64,000 nt of DNA from Euphorbia lathyris. Lineage: Eukaryota; Streptophyta; Magnoliopsida; Malpighiales; Euphorbiaceae. The translations under genes and the position numbers were made by a program. Where the stretch lies: the NCBI RefSeq assembly GCF_963576675.1, contig NC_088911.1:137829929-137893928 (forward strand). Reading direction: 5' to 3'. Position 1 is the stretch's first letter, and the number at the start of each line of letters is the position of its first letter. This document shows, piece after piece, positions 35,766 to 48,152 of this stretch. Below the pieces are notes generated by a model, which searched no databases, was not told the origin of the DNA, and was given only the letters and a program-made list of their open reading frames with translations.

Positions 35766-35859
35766 TGATTTGCGCGTTTTTTTTGGAGGAAGGCAGGAGA
35801 ATGAAGTTGACGCGTGTTTTTTGAATTGAATTTTGTTGCCAAAACTACGTAGTTTTGTT

Positions 35860-35918
35860 ATGTCACACAATAAGCTTCTTATCGCACCGTAAGCCCTTGT
35901 CACACTGGATCTCACCCC
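35860..35918. repeat. MULE right terminal inverted repeat
   Basis: Complement begins GTGAGATCCAGTGTGACA and contains CTTATTGTGTGACA, matching the left end. It is followed at once by a (TA)n tract. Confidence 0.75.
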
Positions 35919-37250
35919 TATATATATATATTATTACAATTCAAATATTGTATTTATACCTTTTATACTAGTTGCATATCAACTAGTAAAAAAAGTAAGT
36001 TTCTTTCACAATTTTCATGATGAATTTGGATATAATTTTTATTTTTAACTCAACATAACATTTGGATTTTATAAATATTTTGTCTAACACATATATCACA
36101 TTCTCACACAACAATATCATGTTTGTTTTCATCTATTACTCATAGTGAAAACATGACATAGAAATAGAGTAATAAAAAGATTTATGACAAAAAAAAAACA
36201 TTTTGCTAATAATGTTTGAAATTAGCTTATTTCTTATTTATATTTTAAGAGGTTTAATTATATCATTTATTATGGGAGATGAGTCAGATAAGTGTTTTTA
36301 TATTTTAAGAGGTTTAATTATATTTTACCTTTTATTTTGTTTTGTTTTGTTTTATTTTATATAAAATAAAATTTATTTAAAAAAAGTGATATGGATTATT
36401 TTTTAATTTGTTCGAGCCTCATCAGGTACCCTTCAGATGAATCTTCTCATAATTAAAATTTTATGCGTACGTTAGAACTAGCTTAAACGGTTTGGAACTC
36501 TTAACCATTCAAATCAACCTTAATTGATAAAGTGATATGAAACTAACACATGAATTTTATGGAAAATTAATTTTACTATATTAATATAATTATTTTATTA
36601 AATATAAATTTTATTTTATTTAAAAATTATATTTAATACAAAAATCTATCAAATAACAAAAATTAATATCAAAATTACCAATTAAAATTAGCTTGAGCAA
36701 TAAATTTTTTAAAATGTTTCTGGAATTTTCAAATTAATGATATAAATGTTTAATAAAAAAATATTAAATATTAAAATATTAATTGATAATGTTAAAATTT
36801 TAATTTAAGTTAAATATTTTATCAAAATAAAAGACTTTATGAATTCAAATTTACTATGAAATTTATATAGTGGGCTAAGCCCGTCCGTCCACCTTGAGGC
36901 CTGAGTGGCTTCAAGGTCATAGCTAATCTTTGGTCTTGTATGTGCTGGGTAACACATTGGCCATTAAATACAAAGTTAGAGAAAATACAAAAGTTGAATT
37001 AAAGGACAAAATTAGAAAAAGGAAAAAATAAATCCTAATAGATAAATTATTCTTATAATATATACATTAATTAAGTACACATTTAATAAGGTTCATCCCA
37101 TAATCTCATAGAAAAAGATAAATGTCCTTGAGTGAAGCAATTATGTTAAAGTTTAAAGAGGTCAATTTTATTTTTGAAACAAAAATTCTTCAACTTTACA
37201 ATATGGTACATTAAAATCTAAATAAATTTTTTTTAACAAATTTGATTATG
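35919..37250. other. AT-rich intergenic
   Basis: No coding signal. A 25-bp direct repeat (TATATTTTAAGAGGTTTAAT) occurs at about 36240 and 36299. Around 36480-36540 the minus strand has a box A-like GGTTGATTTGAATGGTTAAGA that may be a SINE remnant. Confidence 0.4.
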
Positions 37251-37731
37251 ACTTAATTACAAATAGATATCATGTAGTTTCACGGATTTGTAGATGGATA
37301 TTTGTAGTATTTTTCGTTACAAACGCAACTCCATGGTTTGTAAAATTTTCATTTTTTATTTACCTTGATAAATTTGACCGATAACGACCTTAAAATGAAA
37401 ATTTTCAAGAATTAAAATTGTTTAGTATCATATTTATTATGCAACAACATTTTTTATTTTTCAAAATCATCATTTTTGGAATTTACTTTCTGTAAACATT
37501 AGCTTTCTTTCTCATAAAAAAACACTCAAGTGACCCCAAACCTAAAAAGTTGAAGAAGTAAAGTTGCTTAAAATATCATTTAGTTCTTGAAAATTTTCAT
37601 ATCGTTATCGACCAAATTTGAAAAAATCAATAAAAAAATGAAAATCTTACAAATCACAGGGTTACGTTTGTAACAAAAAATACCACAACTACCCGTCTGC
37701 AATTGATTATTGGGTGAAAATTGATTTAACT
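37251..37731. mobile_element. Fold-back MITE (family B)
   Basis: Long imperfect inverted repeats: left arm has TTTTTCGTTACAAACGCAAC and TTTGTAAAATTTTCATTTT; the right arm has their complements near 37590-37680. No ORF. Its arms resemble in style, but not sequence, the other fold-back elements of the window. Confidence 0.6.
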
Positions 37732-38289
37732 CTTGTGTACAAAACAATCCAATTCCAAGCTTCATTAATAAAAGATGGGTTTTTGTTCATTTGCAATTTT
37801 ATGTTATGGCTATCCTTCAACCTCTAGCACTCTTACCGCCCAATAAAACTTTTCTGTCACCCAAAAAAACTCATTCTCCGTTAACAATATTGAATTAGTA
37901 ATTTAGTATCGTGTTGTGAATCTCATGCTTAAAATTGTGCTTTTTTTTGGTATGTAAATGCTAGGTTTGCTTTTCCCTAATAACCATATGACTAAATTTG
38001 TAACGTATCCCTATTATTGTTAAGAGAAAATTGTGAAATAAATTTTGAAGCCCCACTGTTCTATTGTTGTTAAGCGACAATGACTTACAAAAAAAAGGAG
38101 ACAATTTGTGTTATTGTTGTCGATTTTCGATTCCATTTAGTGAAGTGCATTTTTATTTTTCTATATATGACTATTATTAAATTTAGACATGATACAATAA
38201 TTATTTACGGAAATAATTTTTTAACAATTGAAAGCTCAGTAATTATTACAATTGAAGTTAGTTTTAAATTTTATAAAATATATATATAT
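37732..38289. other. AT-rich intergenic
   Basis: No gene seen. A 90-codon frame at 38080 is low-complexity and runs into the possible hAT end. Confidence 0.4.
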
Positions 38290-38361
38290 TTTTTTATCAG
38301 AGACCCTTCAAAACGGAATGCCCTAAGCTGCCGCCTATGCGGCCTCCCCTAGATCTACCCT
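38290..38361. mobile_element. Possible hAT-type terminal fragment
   Basis: The end read on the complement is CAGGGTAGATCTAGGGGAGG followed by GCCGCATAGGCGGC. CAGGG starts of this kind mark many plant hAT elements. No matching left end was found. Confidence 0.3.
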
Positions 38362-39828
38362 GAGTCAAAGAGCATATTTAGTTCAGTTGGCTGCATGTGA
38401 GCTTTATTATTGTTCATACCCAGTAGATATTAGCTGATTTTTCTTCTACTATAGTTATCAATAAAAACTTTCAATGTTAATCTAATTCTTCGTATGTATC
38501 TATTGTTTAGAATATAACGGAAAAAAGCACCAATCAAACACTCATTTTACATGCATCAAGAATTTTTTTTTAAGCAAAAAGAAAATTTCGTTAATGAAAG
38601 TCAGAATGCAATATAGAACAAATAAAATCAGGAGGCCATAAGGACCATTCCATCAGTCCTAACATAAAGTATGCAGTCAAAACAACATATTTAGATCTTC
38701 GTTGTATTCTTTGTTATAACCATTTTATGTTCATAGTATTTCAGAAGCTTTGCTGGTTGCTTTGATTATAGGTAAATAGCTAAGAAATAAATAGCTTAGA
38801 GAAACTGTATCATTTACAGAGGCTCTGACTATTGTATAAAAGTGTGTGCTCTAATCATAGTTTCATCAAAAGTTCTGTCCAATTAATAGTTTATGTAGCC
38901 CACTCTTTAAAATCAGAACCAAACTCAGTAGACTGCATTTATCGTTGATCTGAACTTGCTTCTGATCTTGAACTTTGCCTTTGTACTTAGCAAACAGAAA
39001 CACGCCAATTGAGTAAATTTGAAAAAGGTTAAAATTAACCAATAGTTTCATTCACCCCATTTGAAACTAATCATACCTCACAAGGGACCAACAATAGTAA
39101 CCAGTAAATCTCTAAGGCTGCACAAACCCAAGGAAAATCTTAGCATCAATATAATACTTACTAGAGTTTAATATTTGGACCATTCCAATATCCTGCCATA
39201 ACAGGCCCAGATCCCCACTTTTACCTAGTTCACACTTAAGCAACTAGTAAAGTCCAATTTCTTTTTAAAACTTCTAATTTGCTTTATTTAATTTTTGTTT
39301 CACTAAAAAAAATTAAATTAGACTTGTAACTATGAGCTAAATCTAGAATCATCCTAACTGTCCGTGGATTGCCCATCTCACGACAATTCCTAAGTAAGAG
39401 ACTCATGGCAATAGGGAAACAAGATCTTATATGATACAAAGATCCAAACGAGAACGAATTAATTTTGATAGAACACAATAGGTAAAAAACTTGTCAACAG
39501 GACAAAAGATCGTATTGCTATTTATTGTTAAAACATATTTATCAACAATAAATTTTCCTAAAAAATGTAAACTAGTTACCATAAAATGAAAATAAAAGAC
39601 GTAACCGACAGTCAAACCGATGCATTAAGAAATTAAAATAAATTTATACATATTCAAATGACTAAAGATATATATATATATTTTTTTTAATAAAGGCTAA
39701 AGGTGTTAAATATCAATATGTTATGCTCATGAATTTTATCTCGTAAATAAGAAGAAGAAAGTAGAAAATACATCAATCGGGCTATAGGACTATTTGGGTT
39801 AGGGTCAATTATATGAATACAATTAAGA
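38362..39828. other. AT-rich intergenic
   Basis: No coding or transposon signature that I can support. Confidence 0.4.
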
Positions 39829-40392
39829 GAAAATTACACAGAAATTCATCTTTTAAAAATTATTTACAATTATGTCAAGTAATAGTTTTTTATTATATCA
39901 AACTAGTTAAAATCAGTACTTTTAATATATTTAAAGATTAGAATTTATAAATTAGAAGTTTAGAATATATTTTCTGTGTTTTATGGTTTATGAATTAGAG
40001 TCTGGAATATTTAAATTATGATTTAAAATCATAATATATAGAAAAGAATGACATATTAAGAATTAAGTTTGGTAATATGACTTAGTTATAATTTTGTACT
40101 TAATTATAGGGAAAATTACACAGAAATTCATCTTTTAAAAATTATTTACAACTATGTCAAGTCATAATTTTGGATTATATCAAACTAGTAAAATCAGTAC
40201 TTTTAATATATTTTAAGGATTAAAATTTATAAATTAGAAGTCTATAATATATTTTCTAGGGTTTATAATTTATGAATTGGAATCTAGATTCTTTAAATTA
40301 TGGTGTAAAATCATAATATATAGAGAATACTGACATATTAAGAATTAAGTTTGGTGATATGACTTTATTGTAATTTTGTACTTAATTATGAT
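39829..40392. repeat. 282-bp tandem duplication upstream of the KASH-like gene
   Basis: The block starting GAAAATTACACAGAAATTCA at 39829 recurs at 40111 with some 90 percent identity by eye. The second copy ends about 90 bp before the TATA box of the next gene. Confidence 0.85.
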
Positions 40393-40475
40393 ATTAATGT
40401 ATTTGACCCTTTGGGTTATCATGGGCTAAAAGCCCATACGGAGCCCAACTTTACTGTTGCAAGGTAATTCCACTG

Positions 40476-40483
40476 TATATATA
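40476..40483 (+). promoter_or_regulatory. TATA box of the KASH-like gene
   Basis: CTGTATATATACAG lies 85-92 bp before the ATG at 40568, leaving a leader of about 55-60 nt if transcription starts some 30 bp downstream. Confidence 0.55.
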
Positions 40484-40567
40484 CAGCTCCCATTTATTTT
40501 CTACAGTATTCACCGACTCGGTGAAAAGTTGAACTCTGTATTTCTCCCGCCAAAAAAGAGAACGAAA

Positions 40568-41525
40568 ATGATAGAAAATCATACTCCTCAAAGGGAAGAT
40601 ATCACCAGTCATAGATTGAAGGAATCTCGATTGAAGAAAATCCAAAAGGTTTGTTAAACAAAACCTAGCATTTTCATCTCTGGTCTTTACTACTCTACCT
40701 TATGTCTCTCTATCTCACTTTGTAGGTTCCTAAGAGAAGTTTGAATGCGGCGTTCAGTACCGTTATTGAAGAAGTTTCATCCGAGACCGGAAAGGAATTG
40801 ACCGAGTTTTCTCCCTCTTCGGAGGCCTCAGAGGTATGGTAATCTCTTTTAATTGTTGGTTTTCGTAGTTCATTGCCGTTCCGCTTGATTCCGGTGCCGC
40901 GATTGTGATTTTCATAGGATTTTTTTTTTCTGGTTATTGTGAATTTTCTGTGAAATTACAAACGCGTTATAGTGAATCAAGTTCAATTCGATTCTGCAAG
41001 CTAATTCATCCGTATGATTTAACATCAGGTTTTTTATTTTAATCTCTTAGTTTAATCTTTTCGTTTCGAGAAATACTAATTAGAATGCTGTTCAAATTCA
41101 TTCAGTTTCAGAGCTGCGTCTTGTCGTCTAGTTCACATGTTTCATCGGAAGCATTTTCTGATCCTAATATTTCCAATAACTCTGAAGATCCGATTGATGT
41201 GTCTATGAAGCATTGCATATTCCACAAACTAGACGGTTCTGTTGAGGTAGATATAGTGTCGAGTTTTCTACATAAAGCTCGAAGTCAGGTGCTTAGCTCA
41301 AGTGATGTGGATGAGCAGTCTAAGAAACTTCTTGATGCAGTATTGAAGGTTGTTCTGGACGAATGCTATGCTCTGCCTGAAGAGAGAGACTTCTGCGCCG
41401 AACTTGTTTCAGCAAGAGGCCGTATCCCATTTCTATGTATCGTGCTTTGGAGCTTTATATTTTCTGCGATATTATTCTTTGGTTTGCTGTCGGGTAGCTC
41501 TTACAATGGACCGTTACCTACCTGA
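40568..41525 (+). CDS. Tail-anchored protein with KASH-like C-terminus (three exons)
   Basis: Exons 40568-40648, 40726-40833 and 41112-41525 give 200 residues with GT-AG introns, all phase 0. The N-terminal 65 residues are basic and Ser/Thr-rich, with no signal peptide (MIENHTPQREDIT; RLKESRLKKIQK). A soluble part follows (SMKHCIFHKLDGSVEVDIV, then DEQSKKLLDAVLKVVLDECY). Near the C-terminus, GRIPFLCIVLWSFIFSAILF forms one membrane segment, and only about 11 residues follow, ending PLPT. Plant KASH proteins (WIP and SINE groups) at the outer nuclear envelope have one C-terminal membrane helix and a short tail ending in X-[V/P/L/I]-P-T that fits into SUN proteins. The layout matches; KASH membership is inferred. 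A second acceptor six bases upstream (41105) could add two residues. A possible 3'UTR donor is at about 41541. Confidence 0.7.
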
Positions 41526-44500
41526 AGAACTGCGAAGAAGGTATACATCTGCTAGTTCATTTCACTACTTTTGTAGGATACTGTTAGATTCATATTATTT
41601 AGGATTGATTTCTTACACATTTAAAATGGAACTGCTAATAATCTAATATAGATTTTTGCTCGTTTGTTCCGCTATTCCGCTCTTTTATTTCCCCCCACTG
41701 TTTACTGCTTAAAGTTTACTCAATATCGTTATTCTGTTCGGTCAAGTAAATTAATGTCTACCTGATATTTTTGAAGTGCTGTTTTCTGGAGTTATTATCC
41801 TATTTTTCCTGTTGGAGAGATTTAGGAGTTTTCTTAATCGTGAAATCTAGTTTTCTGATATCTTATTTGACTTCTTCTTGCTCCATTACCAATACGTTTA
41901 TATTTGATTTAATAAATTTCGGATTATTGATCTCTTGATTGAATTGCCAAATGTCATTGGACCAGATTGGCATATCATTTGGATACTAACTTGTAAGGCT
42001 ATTTGAAAATCTGGTTCTACCATCCCATTCCATCCCATTTCATATTACATATAATGTGTAACTTTAACCTTAACCTTATCCTTATGTTTATGTGATCATG
42101 GGAGATCATCAGAAATAGTTTTGTTTTATTTTGATTGTTTTTTTGGTGCTTATCAAGGCGATTGAATTAGAAGTGCGTACCATGCTCAACCCTTTAGGTC
42201 ATGAGGTTTTTTTAAAGTAAAGTAAGGTAAGTTTACGAGCATGCCTTTGTTTGTTCTGATGTGTAAGTAAGATATTTACACCCCAATTTGGAGTATAGAT
42301 ATTGCTAGGAACTTACTTTTTCTATATTACTCTCAACTTTTCATTTTATTTCCATCACTCTATGTTCAATATAAATACTTTATCTGTATTGTAAGGATGT
42401 AAAAATAATTTAGATATAACCTTACCTTGTATTACCCTCACCTTGTTTCCAAACACAACAAGGTATTCAATAGACCATTATCATACCTCACTCAACTTGC
42501 CTTAACATGCTTTAATGACATCCTATCCAAGTAATAAATGGGACTTTAATAATGTGACCTTTCTACTTTTCACTTAGGCATTTGCATGACAAGCAGTCAG
42601 AAATTCGAAGGTGCAATCTTAACAGTGCCAAATGTTTAGTGAATATTTTTGAAGGCCTGCTGAAAAAGCAATGTGCACCTACTTTAATCTGTATATAACT
42701 AATCGAGCTATCAATTGTTGCCATGATTGATATATTTATTTTACATGAACAGATCTCCCCTGTACCAAATATAGCACAAACACTTCTTTTGCATATCTGT
42801 TAAAGAACAAAGCTTATCTAATCAGACTGCTTAATTATATGTTACATTCATTTGAGTGATTAGAAATTAATTACTTATTCTATATGTAATCAAAATCTAT
42901 CTTCTTTGTTGTTATCTATCCATTAGTCTATTATGTTGTCCAATGTAGAAATGATTCATGTGGATTGATTCTTCATCGAATAGTTAAGATGCAAACATGA
43001 TTGATGGTAGATGTGTCAATGATTTTGCGAAGTCGTCTACGATTCTATTTTTAAAATTTTTGTGTTACTATTTGATAGTTCTAAATGTCTTAGGTAATTT
43101 TCTCATTTAATTAAAAGTTTATATTGAGAAATTTCACATATAAACGTATTACTTACACGCGCTAGTAGTTCAAAATTCCCAGTTGGAGGTCTTAACTTAG
43201 AATTATACAAGAATTTTAGGTGGAGAATTGTGAGAATTAATCTTGTCAATTAATAAAAAGAAACAGTTTAATCTGTCTTCCTTTTGCTATCCTTTTTCTT
43301 TTAGTGGTGTTCCGCATTGTCATAACTGGGTTATTGGAGCCGACCATTCTTTTCAGTTGCTTTTTGGCCCAAGTTGTTAGATGTTTTCCTTGATATCATA
43401 CCTAATGAATAGCTTTATCCTGTGGCATTTACTGATCTTGAGTCTCGAGTCTGAACTGCCTACACCAATAAAAAGGGCTTTAAGCACATGATTGTTGTCT
43501 TACACAAGCAATCTAATTATTAGTTTTTTTTTTGTAACGTTAGCCAGGAGCCGCTGTTTTGAGCTTAAATGAGGCAAAGAAAGATTGTAACTTCAAACAT
43601 TTCAGGACTCGTAAGCTTCAATACAGGAGTCAGTTAGCAGAAGGTCAAAAAAGTCGCGGGGTAACTTGTAAAAAATAAAATAAAATTTGTGGTGGTTGAA
43701 TTACTGAGAATGAATAGGACAAATTACATGCGATGACATACGCTTAAGATGGCGACTTACTGATGTAAATTCTAAGGTGGGCATGCATAATATTGGATTA
43801 AGACAACATTAAGCTGGTCTTTCTAGTGGATAATGACATGCCTTGGAAAGTTTAATAGCTGTATTATCACTTGATTTTTTCTTTGTCATAAGAGGACAGC
43901 CAACGAGGCCTGATAGGCTCTAGTTTAGTGGAAGTGGTCTAAATTTATTTGCAAGGATAGGGAGAACGAATCTGAGATACAAACACTAAAGATAATTCTT
44001 TAATCTCTGCCTTCAAAAGTATCTTTAAGAAGAGACAATGAAAACATCTAATTTAGCACTTATTAGACTATAATAATGGTTCAATAAGAGAAGTCTAACT
44101 TGACTAGTTCATAATGGATTTTGAGAAGTAATTATGTCTTCAGATAAAACAAATAAATTAAAAATACATATATATGTTTATTTTTCCTTGAGTGGTAATT
44201 TCATTCTAAGCATCTTATTATTCTTGGAACCGGAGATAAGATGTGAGTGCTCCTCTTTTTGACAGTGAATTGGGATAAGAGTAAATTAGTAATATATAGA
44301 AGTTTCATTTGATTATAAATGAGACAATAAAGCTTTTCTAGCTGACTGTGCTTAAAGGCAAAGATTTGGTGTAATCCACCAATAATTATTTTAAGCTTGA
44401 TGAATAGGGAATAAATAATTTTTTAAGGAGAGTGAGGTGGGGAGCAAGTTGTACTTAAAAGCAATGTTTTATTATAACCATGATAAGAGTATAGGATATT

Positions 44501-44925
44501 AGTGTGGGTTTATGATAATCATTTGATGCGTGCTTTCCATCAGTAGGCATCTTATGCCGGTATCTACTTCAATTATGGAGCAGGGGTATTGATGGTGTCT
44601 TAAAAAATGGAGTGGTTGGGTTTTGTTTGTACAGCATTTGGAGGCCAAAATTTTTATCCTGTTTAATGACACAAGTGCGTCTTATTTGATTTTGTACTAT
44701 CTAAAACCCTCTCTTGGTCCGACTTGTACACATTTGTCTGCGAAAAACAAATAATTCATGCTTTGTCTATCGTTTCTGGACTGTTGACATTCTTATACAT
44801 TTTCATCATTACCTCTCCTATTCCTGTGCTGTTGATAATATTTGTGGAAGTTTAAAATTTGAATTGTTGTTGAGAACATTTAATATTGTATAAATTTGGA
44901 TTTTCTTATTAATTAATCCGCCCAT
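41526..44925. other. 3'UTR / intergenic, no gene seen
   Basis: AT-rich DNA with scattered short frames and no domain I recognise. If the gene upstream has a spliced 3'UTR (donor GTATAC at about 41541), this would be its intron, but no transcript evidence is available. Confidence 0.35.
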
Positions 44926-45490
44926 ATGATGCGGACACCTCTAGCACGAAACCTGTAGGGGAGAGACCAAGGGTGATGGCTTACCGTGGGGGAGAGACGA
45001 GGCGAAGTTCATGTACCCAAAGGGAAGAACTGAGGTGACATACTGTACCACCAAGGGAGCCGAAACCACGGACGGGGCAGAATCAGTGTGGCACGTCGAG
45101 TCACATGCCACACGACGTGCCACAAATGGAGCTGAAAAGAGGAAGGGCCAGAAACGGAATGGCACGCCGAGTCATACTTTGCATGGTGTGCCACGCAGCT
45201 CAACGTACGAATGAAGGGCGAAGAACTTCAAGAATCCAGCGAAGAACTCATATGCCGTGTGAGTCATATGACGAGATGTGTGGAGTCATTTATGCTGCCT
45301 TCTTTGCCAAGTTGATGCCATGGAAGACAAGGACTGCCACTCTATATTTACTATCTTGCCACTTGACTATTTACCATGCCATTCATCCTATTTACCTCCC
45401 TACCCTTCTAGATACTTATTCCTATCCTACCCTTAGGGTTTATGATTTGCTCGTAGATCTGGTGAGGCATTTTAGTACTTTTGCTTGAAT
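44926..45490. repeat. GC-richer repeat-like block with palindrome
   Basis: Clearly richer in G and C than its neighbours. It holds an imperfect palindrome GTGGCACGTCG...CGACGTGCCAC (about 45089-45123) and further GGCACG/GTGCCAC repeats to 45195. The open frames on both strands follow the base composition. It is probably a transposon fragment of unknown type. Confidence 0.35.
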
Positions 45491-46111
45491 TAGAAAAGGG
45501 TATACATACTCCTTCTTTTGAAATGAAGCCTAACTTTTTGAAAATTAAGCATTTAGCCTCGATTGAGAGTTTGGAATTTTATCCATTTGGGATTACTAAT
45601 CCTTCAAGTTTAGCTTCAGAAGTTTGGAATTTTTTGTTGGTTTATAAAACCATCATGTCAATTTAATCCGTAACATGTAATCTAAAACTTTTGAGGATGA
45701 ATACTAATAGTATTATATTTATGTGCCCGTTTAATGCTTGATGTTCCTTTATGATGGTTCATAAGATAATCATACTGTTATTGCAGGATATTTATAATAA
45801 TATCAATTTCACTATGGTTCAACTTGCTGTAAAGAATTTACAGGAGTAATTACTGCTTCTTGCCAGCAAAATGCTAACTGTCAAGCATATTATGAACATT
45901 TTGTGATCCTATTCCACACTTTTAGGAAGGAATTTTTTTTAATTAAGTATTTTAATTAGCATGTGAACAGTTGCTTAGACATCTTCTGCATTTCAAATGT
46001 CTGACTTCTTGTGCTAGATGCATGGTGTGCTCTTAATTAATCCTTAATCATTTGAATCCAGCTCACAGGTCAATTAATTTTGGCAGGTGTTAGATAAGAG
46101 GTTGAGCTATT

Positions 46112-46201
46112 ATGCAGAGTAAGGCCGGAAAAAACCCCAATAATAGAGGAGCTGCTGATGTGGAGTGGAACCGGCTGAAGTCATTCCCACTTCAAGTTTA
46201 A
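46112..46201 (+). CDS. Possible 29-residue small ORF
   Basis: An ATG after an AG acceptor-like site (TTTTGGCAG at 46078-46086) opens a frame MQSKAGKNPNNRGAADVEW and ends LKSFPLQV-stop. The codon use looks more gene-like than the surroundings. It may be a small protein, or the last exon of a gene whose other parts I cannot identify, or chance. No family recognised. Confidence 0.2.
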   Translation: MQSKAGKNPNNRGAADVEWNRLKSFPLQV

Positions 46202-46453
46202 AACTGTACGTGCATAAATACCTTTTAGTTTTAATTTCAGCTTTTATATGCTCTCGAACTTCAGATATATAGAAAATTGGTACTGGATTTTACAATAATG
46301 TATGTTTTTTTTTTTTTTGTCAATCCAAATCCAATTATATTAGTTTAATGCCAGAATTACTAATCACATAATAATTGTGGTGGACAAAGTTTACCATATG
46401 GTAGAAGATATCTCAATGTTGAATATCTAGATAATATCCTATTACCAATACAT

Positions 46454-46970
46454 GGGGATATAAATGGGGGCGGGATTCCCTATGCCCATCGGTGATAAGG
46501 ATCCCTATGGGACAGGGATAAGGATAATTTTGCCTTCAGTGATAGGGATGAGTAAAAGTATCGCCGCTTTGCAGGATCCCCGCCACTGTCTCGTTAATTC
46601 CTTGATTCCTAATGAGGATGCCTGATTATTCCATGTGGTAATTGATTTTTTTAGATGATTTAAGTATATTTTAATTAACTTATTGGTTGTTTCAATTTTT
46701 AGTTTTTTTGTGTTTTGAAAAATTTGAGAATGATTGTTAATACTTGGTTTGTTATTATCCATTTTTTTTAACATAAACGGTGATTCCCCGCAGAGAATGG
46801 GGAATGAGGAATGCAGATAACGTTTTTATAACATTTGTAAACGGTTCCCGTGGGATGGAAATAAGAATAAGTTTGTCCCATTTAACTCATGGGGACGGAA
46901 ATAGAGAGTCCCCAACTAGTTGGAGACGGGGATGTAAAAATGCATTCCCCATCCCGCTTGTTTACATCCA
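46454..46970. mobile_element. Fold-back element with GC-rich arms
   Basis: Left arm GGGGATATAAATGGGGGCGG and right arm complement (GGATGTAAACAAGCGGGATG) are inverted. Several GGGGAT/ATCCCC blocks repeat within. The one minus-strand frame (46505-46774) has no known domain. Confidence 0.4.
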
Positions 46971-47244
46971 ATACTTCGTATTTCTTCCTGCTAATGACTT
47001 ATATCCAACTGAAAAGTCCTAATACATGTGTTTCTCCTTACATTGTCCAAATCCCAATAAAGTTTTAAAAGTTCTAAATGAACTATATTTTTATTCGATT
47101 GTATTTAGTAATCCTCCCATCTCTCAATAGAATTCATTGGATGTAAAAAAAAAAAAAAAATGAAGATTCGTTCCGTCACGTGTCAAAAAGAAAATACCAA
47201 ATAGATAAATAATTAGAAACTTTTGAAGTTCAGGGGTCAGTAGA

Positions 47245-47375
47245 AGTTTTGGAGTCATTGAATGCAATTGGACAAGAATAGATTTATTGAATGCAATGGA
47301 ACAAAAATGTGTAATTATTGAATGCAATTGGATAAAAATAGGAATTTATTGAATGTAATTAGATAAGAACAAAGT
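47245..47375. repeat. Short tandem repeat, ~31-bp unit
   Basis: Four imperfect copies of a unit like TTATTGAATGCAATTGGACA followed by AAAATAG. A 16-A run lies nearby at 47145. Confidence 0.75.
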
Positions 47376-48123
47376 CATTTGAAACTTTTAAAAATTTAAG
47401 GGTACAAATTGAAGTTTTGTATCAAACACAAACTCACATTAAGCCACTCAAAAGTATATAGATCAAGCATAAAACAAAAACTCTAATCAAAGACGGTATT
47501 TGTTTGTATTTTTTCAAGTTTGAATGCCTTTCACCATAATCAACTACATTTACTATAGATTAATCTTTTGAAATCTCAAATCAATCTTCATGATCCTCTT
47601 GCAATAATTTCCTCATTTTATCATGCTTGTTTATTGAACTTGGTCTTTATAATACTCCCTGCTGTTTCCTTGTCTTGCTCAAGGGAGGCAATCTCTCTGG
47701 CAAGCCATAATGCTTAGTAGTAGGATCTCTAGGTTTTCATAGACGTACTTTTGAGGTTTCTTAATTAATTATCCTTTAGAAAAATAAAATAAATTTTGAT
47801 AGATAGACACATGGTACCATGATTTTGGTGAGAATTAGGATTAGGTTAATGATTACAATTAGCAACCACTAAACATCTCATAATTACATTCTATTGTTTA
47901 TACTTAAAAGTCAGTTCAGTCATTTGTTATCTTGAACTACCTTCGATTGGTTAACTGAAGCTCTCTTTTGTCCGTTTAGTAGAAATTATGAACATTTCCA
48001 CTAACTTAATTATAAACCCCATTAGTGATTAACTTTTTAATTATTACTTAGTCAAAGATAAGATTTGAAGGTGGTTCTGAATATAAGTCATTTGGCTTTA
48101 GTATGTTTCTGTTGTTACATAAC
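47376..48123. other. AT-rich intergenic
   Basis: No gene or transposon signature that I can support. Confidence 0.4.
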
Positions 48124-48152
48124 TGATTATAAAGTAAATTTGTCCCGATTAA

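Larger units (their letters stand above)
7566..35918 (-). mobile_element. MULE carrying FAR1-type transposase and Ulp1-like genes, with nested insertions
   Basis: The ends are imperfect inverted repeats of about 57 bp: both contain a GAGATC..GTGTGACA start and a shared inner block CTTATTGTGTGACA. Both ends abut (TA)n tracts, so a 9-bp target duplication cannot be resolved. Between them lie a FAR1/MURA-type transposase gene (minus strand, near the right end), a plus-strand gene with Ulp1-like peptidase domains and a small plus-strand coiled-coil ORF. MULEs carrying Ulp1-like genes are known from plants (Kaonashi-type elements). Removing the hAT, copia and solo-LTR insertions leaves about 11.7 kb. 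Strand here follows the transposase gene. Confidence 0.85.

Noticed and set aside
44941..45488. Several overlapping frames in the GC-rich block
   Set aside because: Frames are open on both strands as a result of base composition and repeats; no domain.
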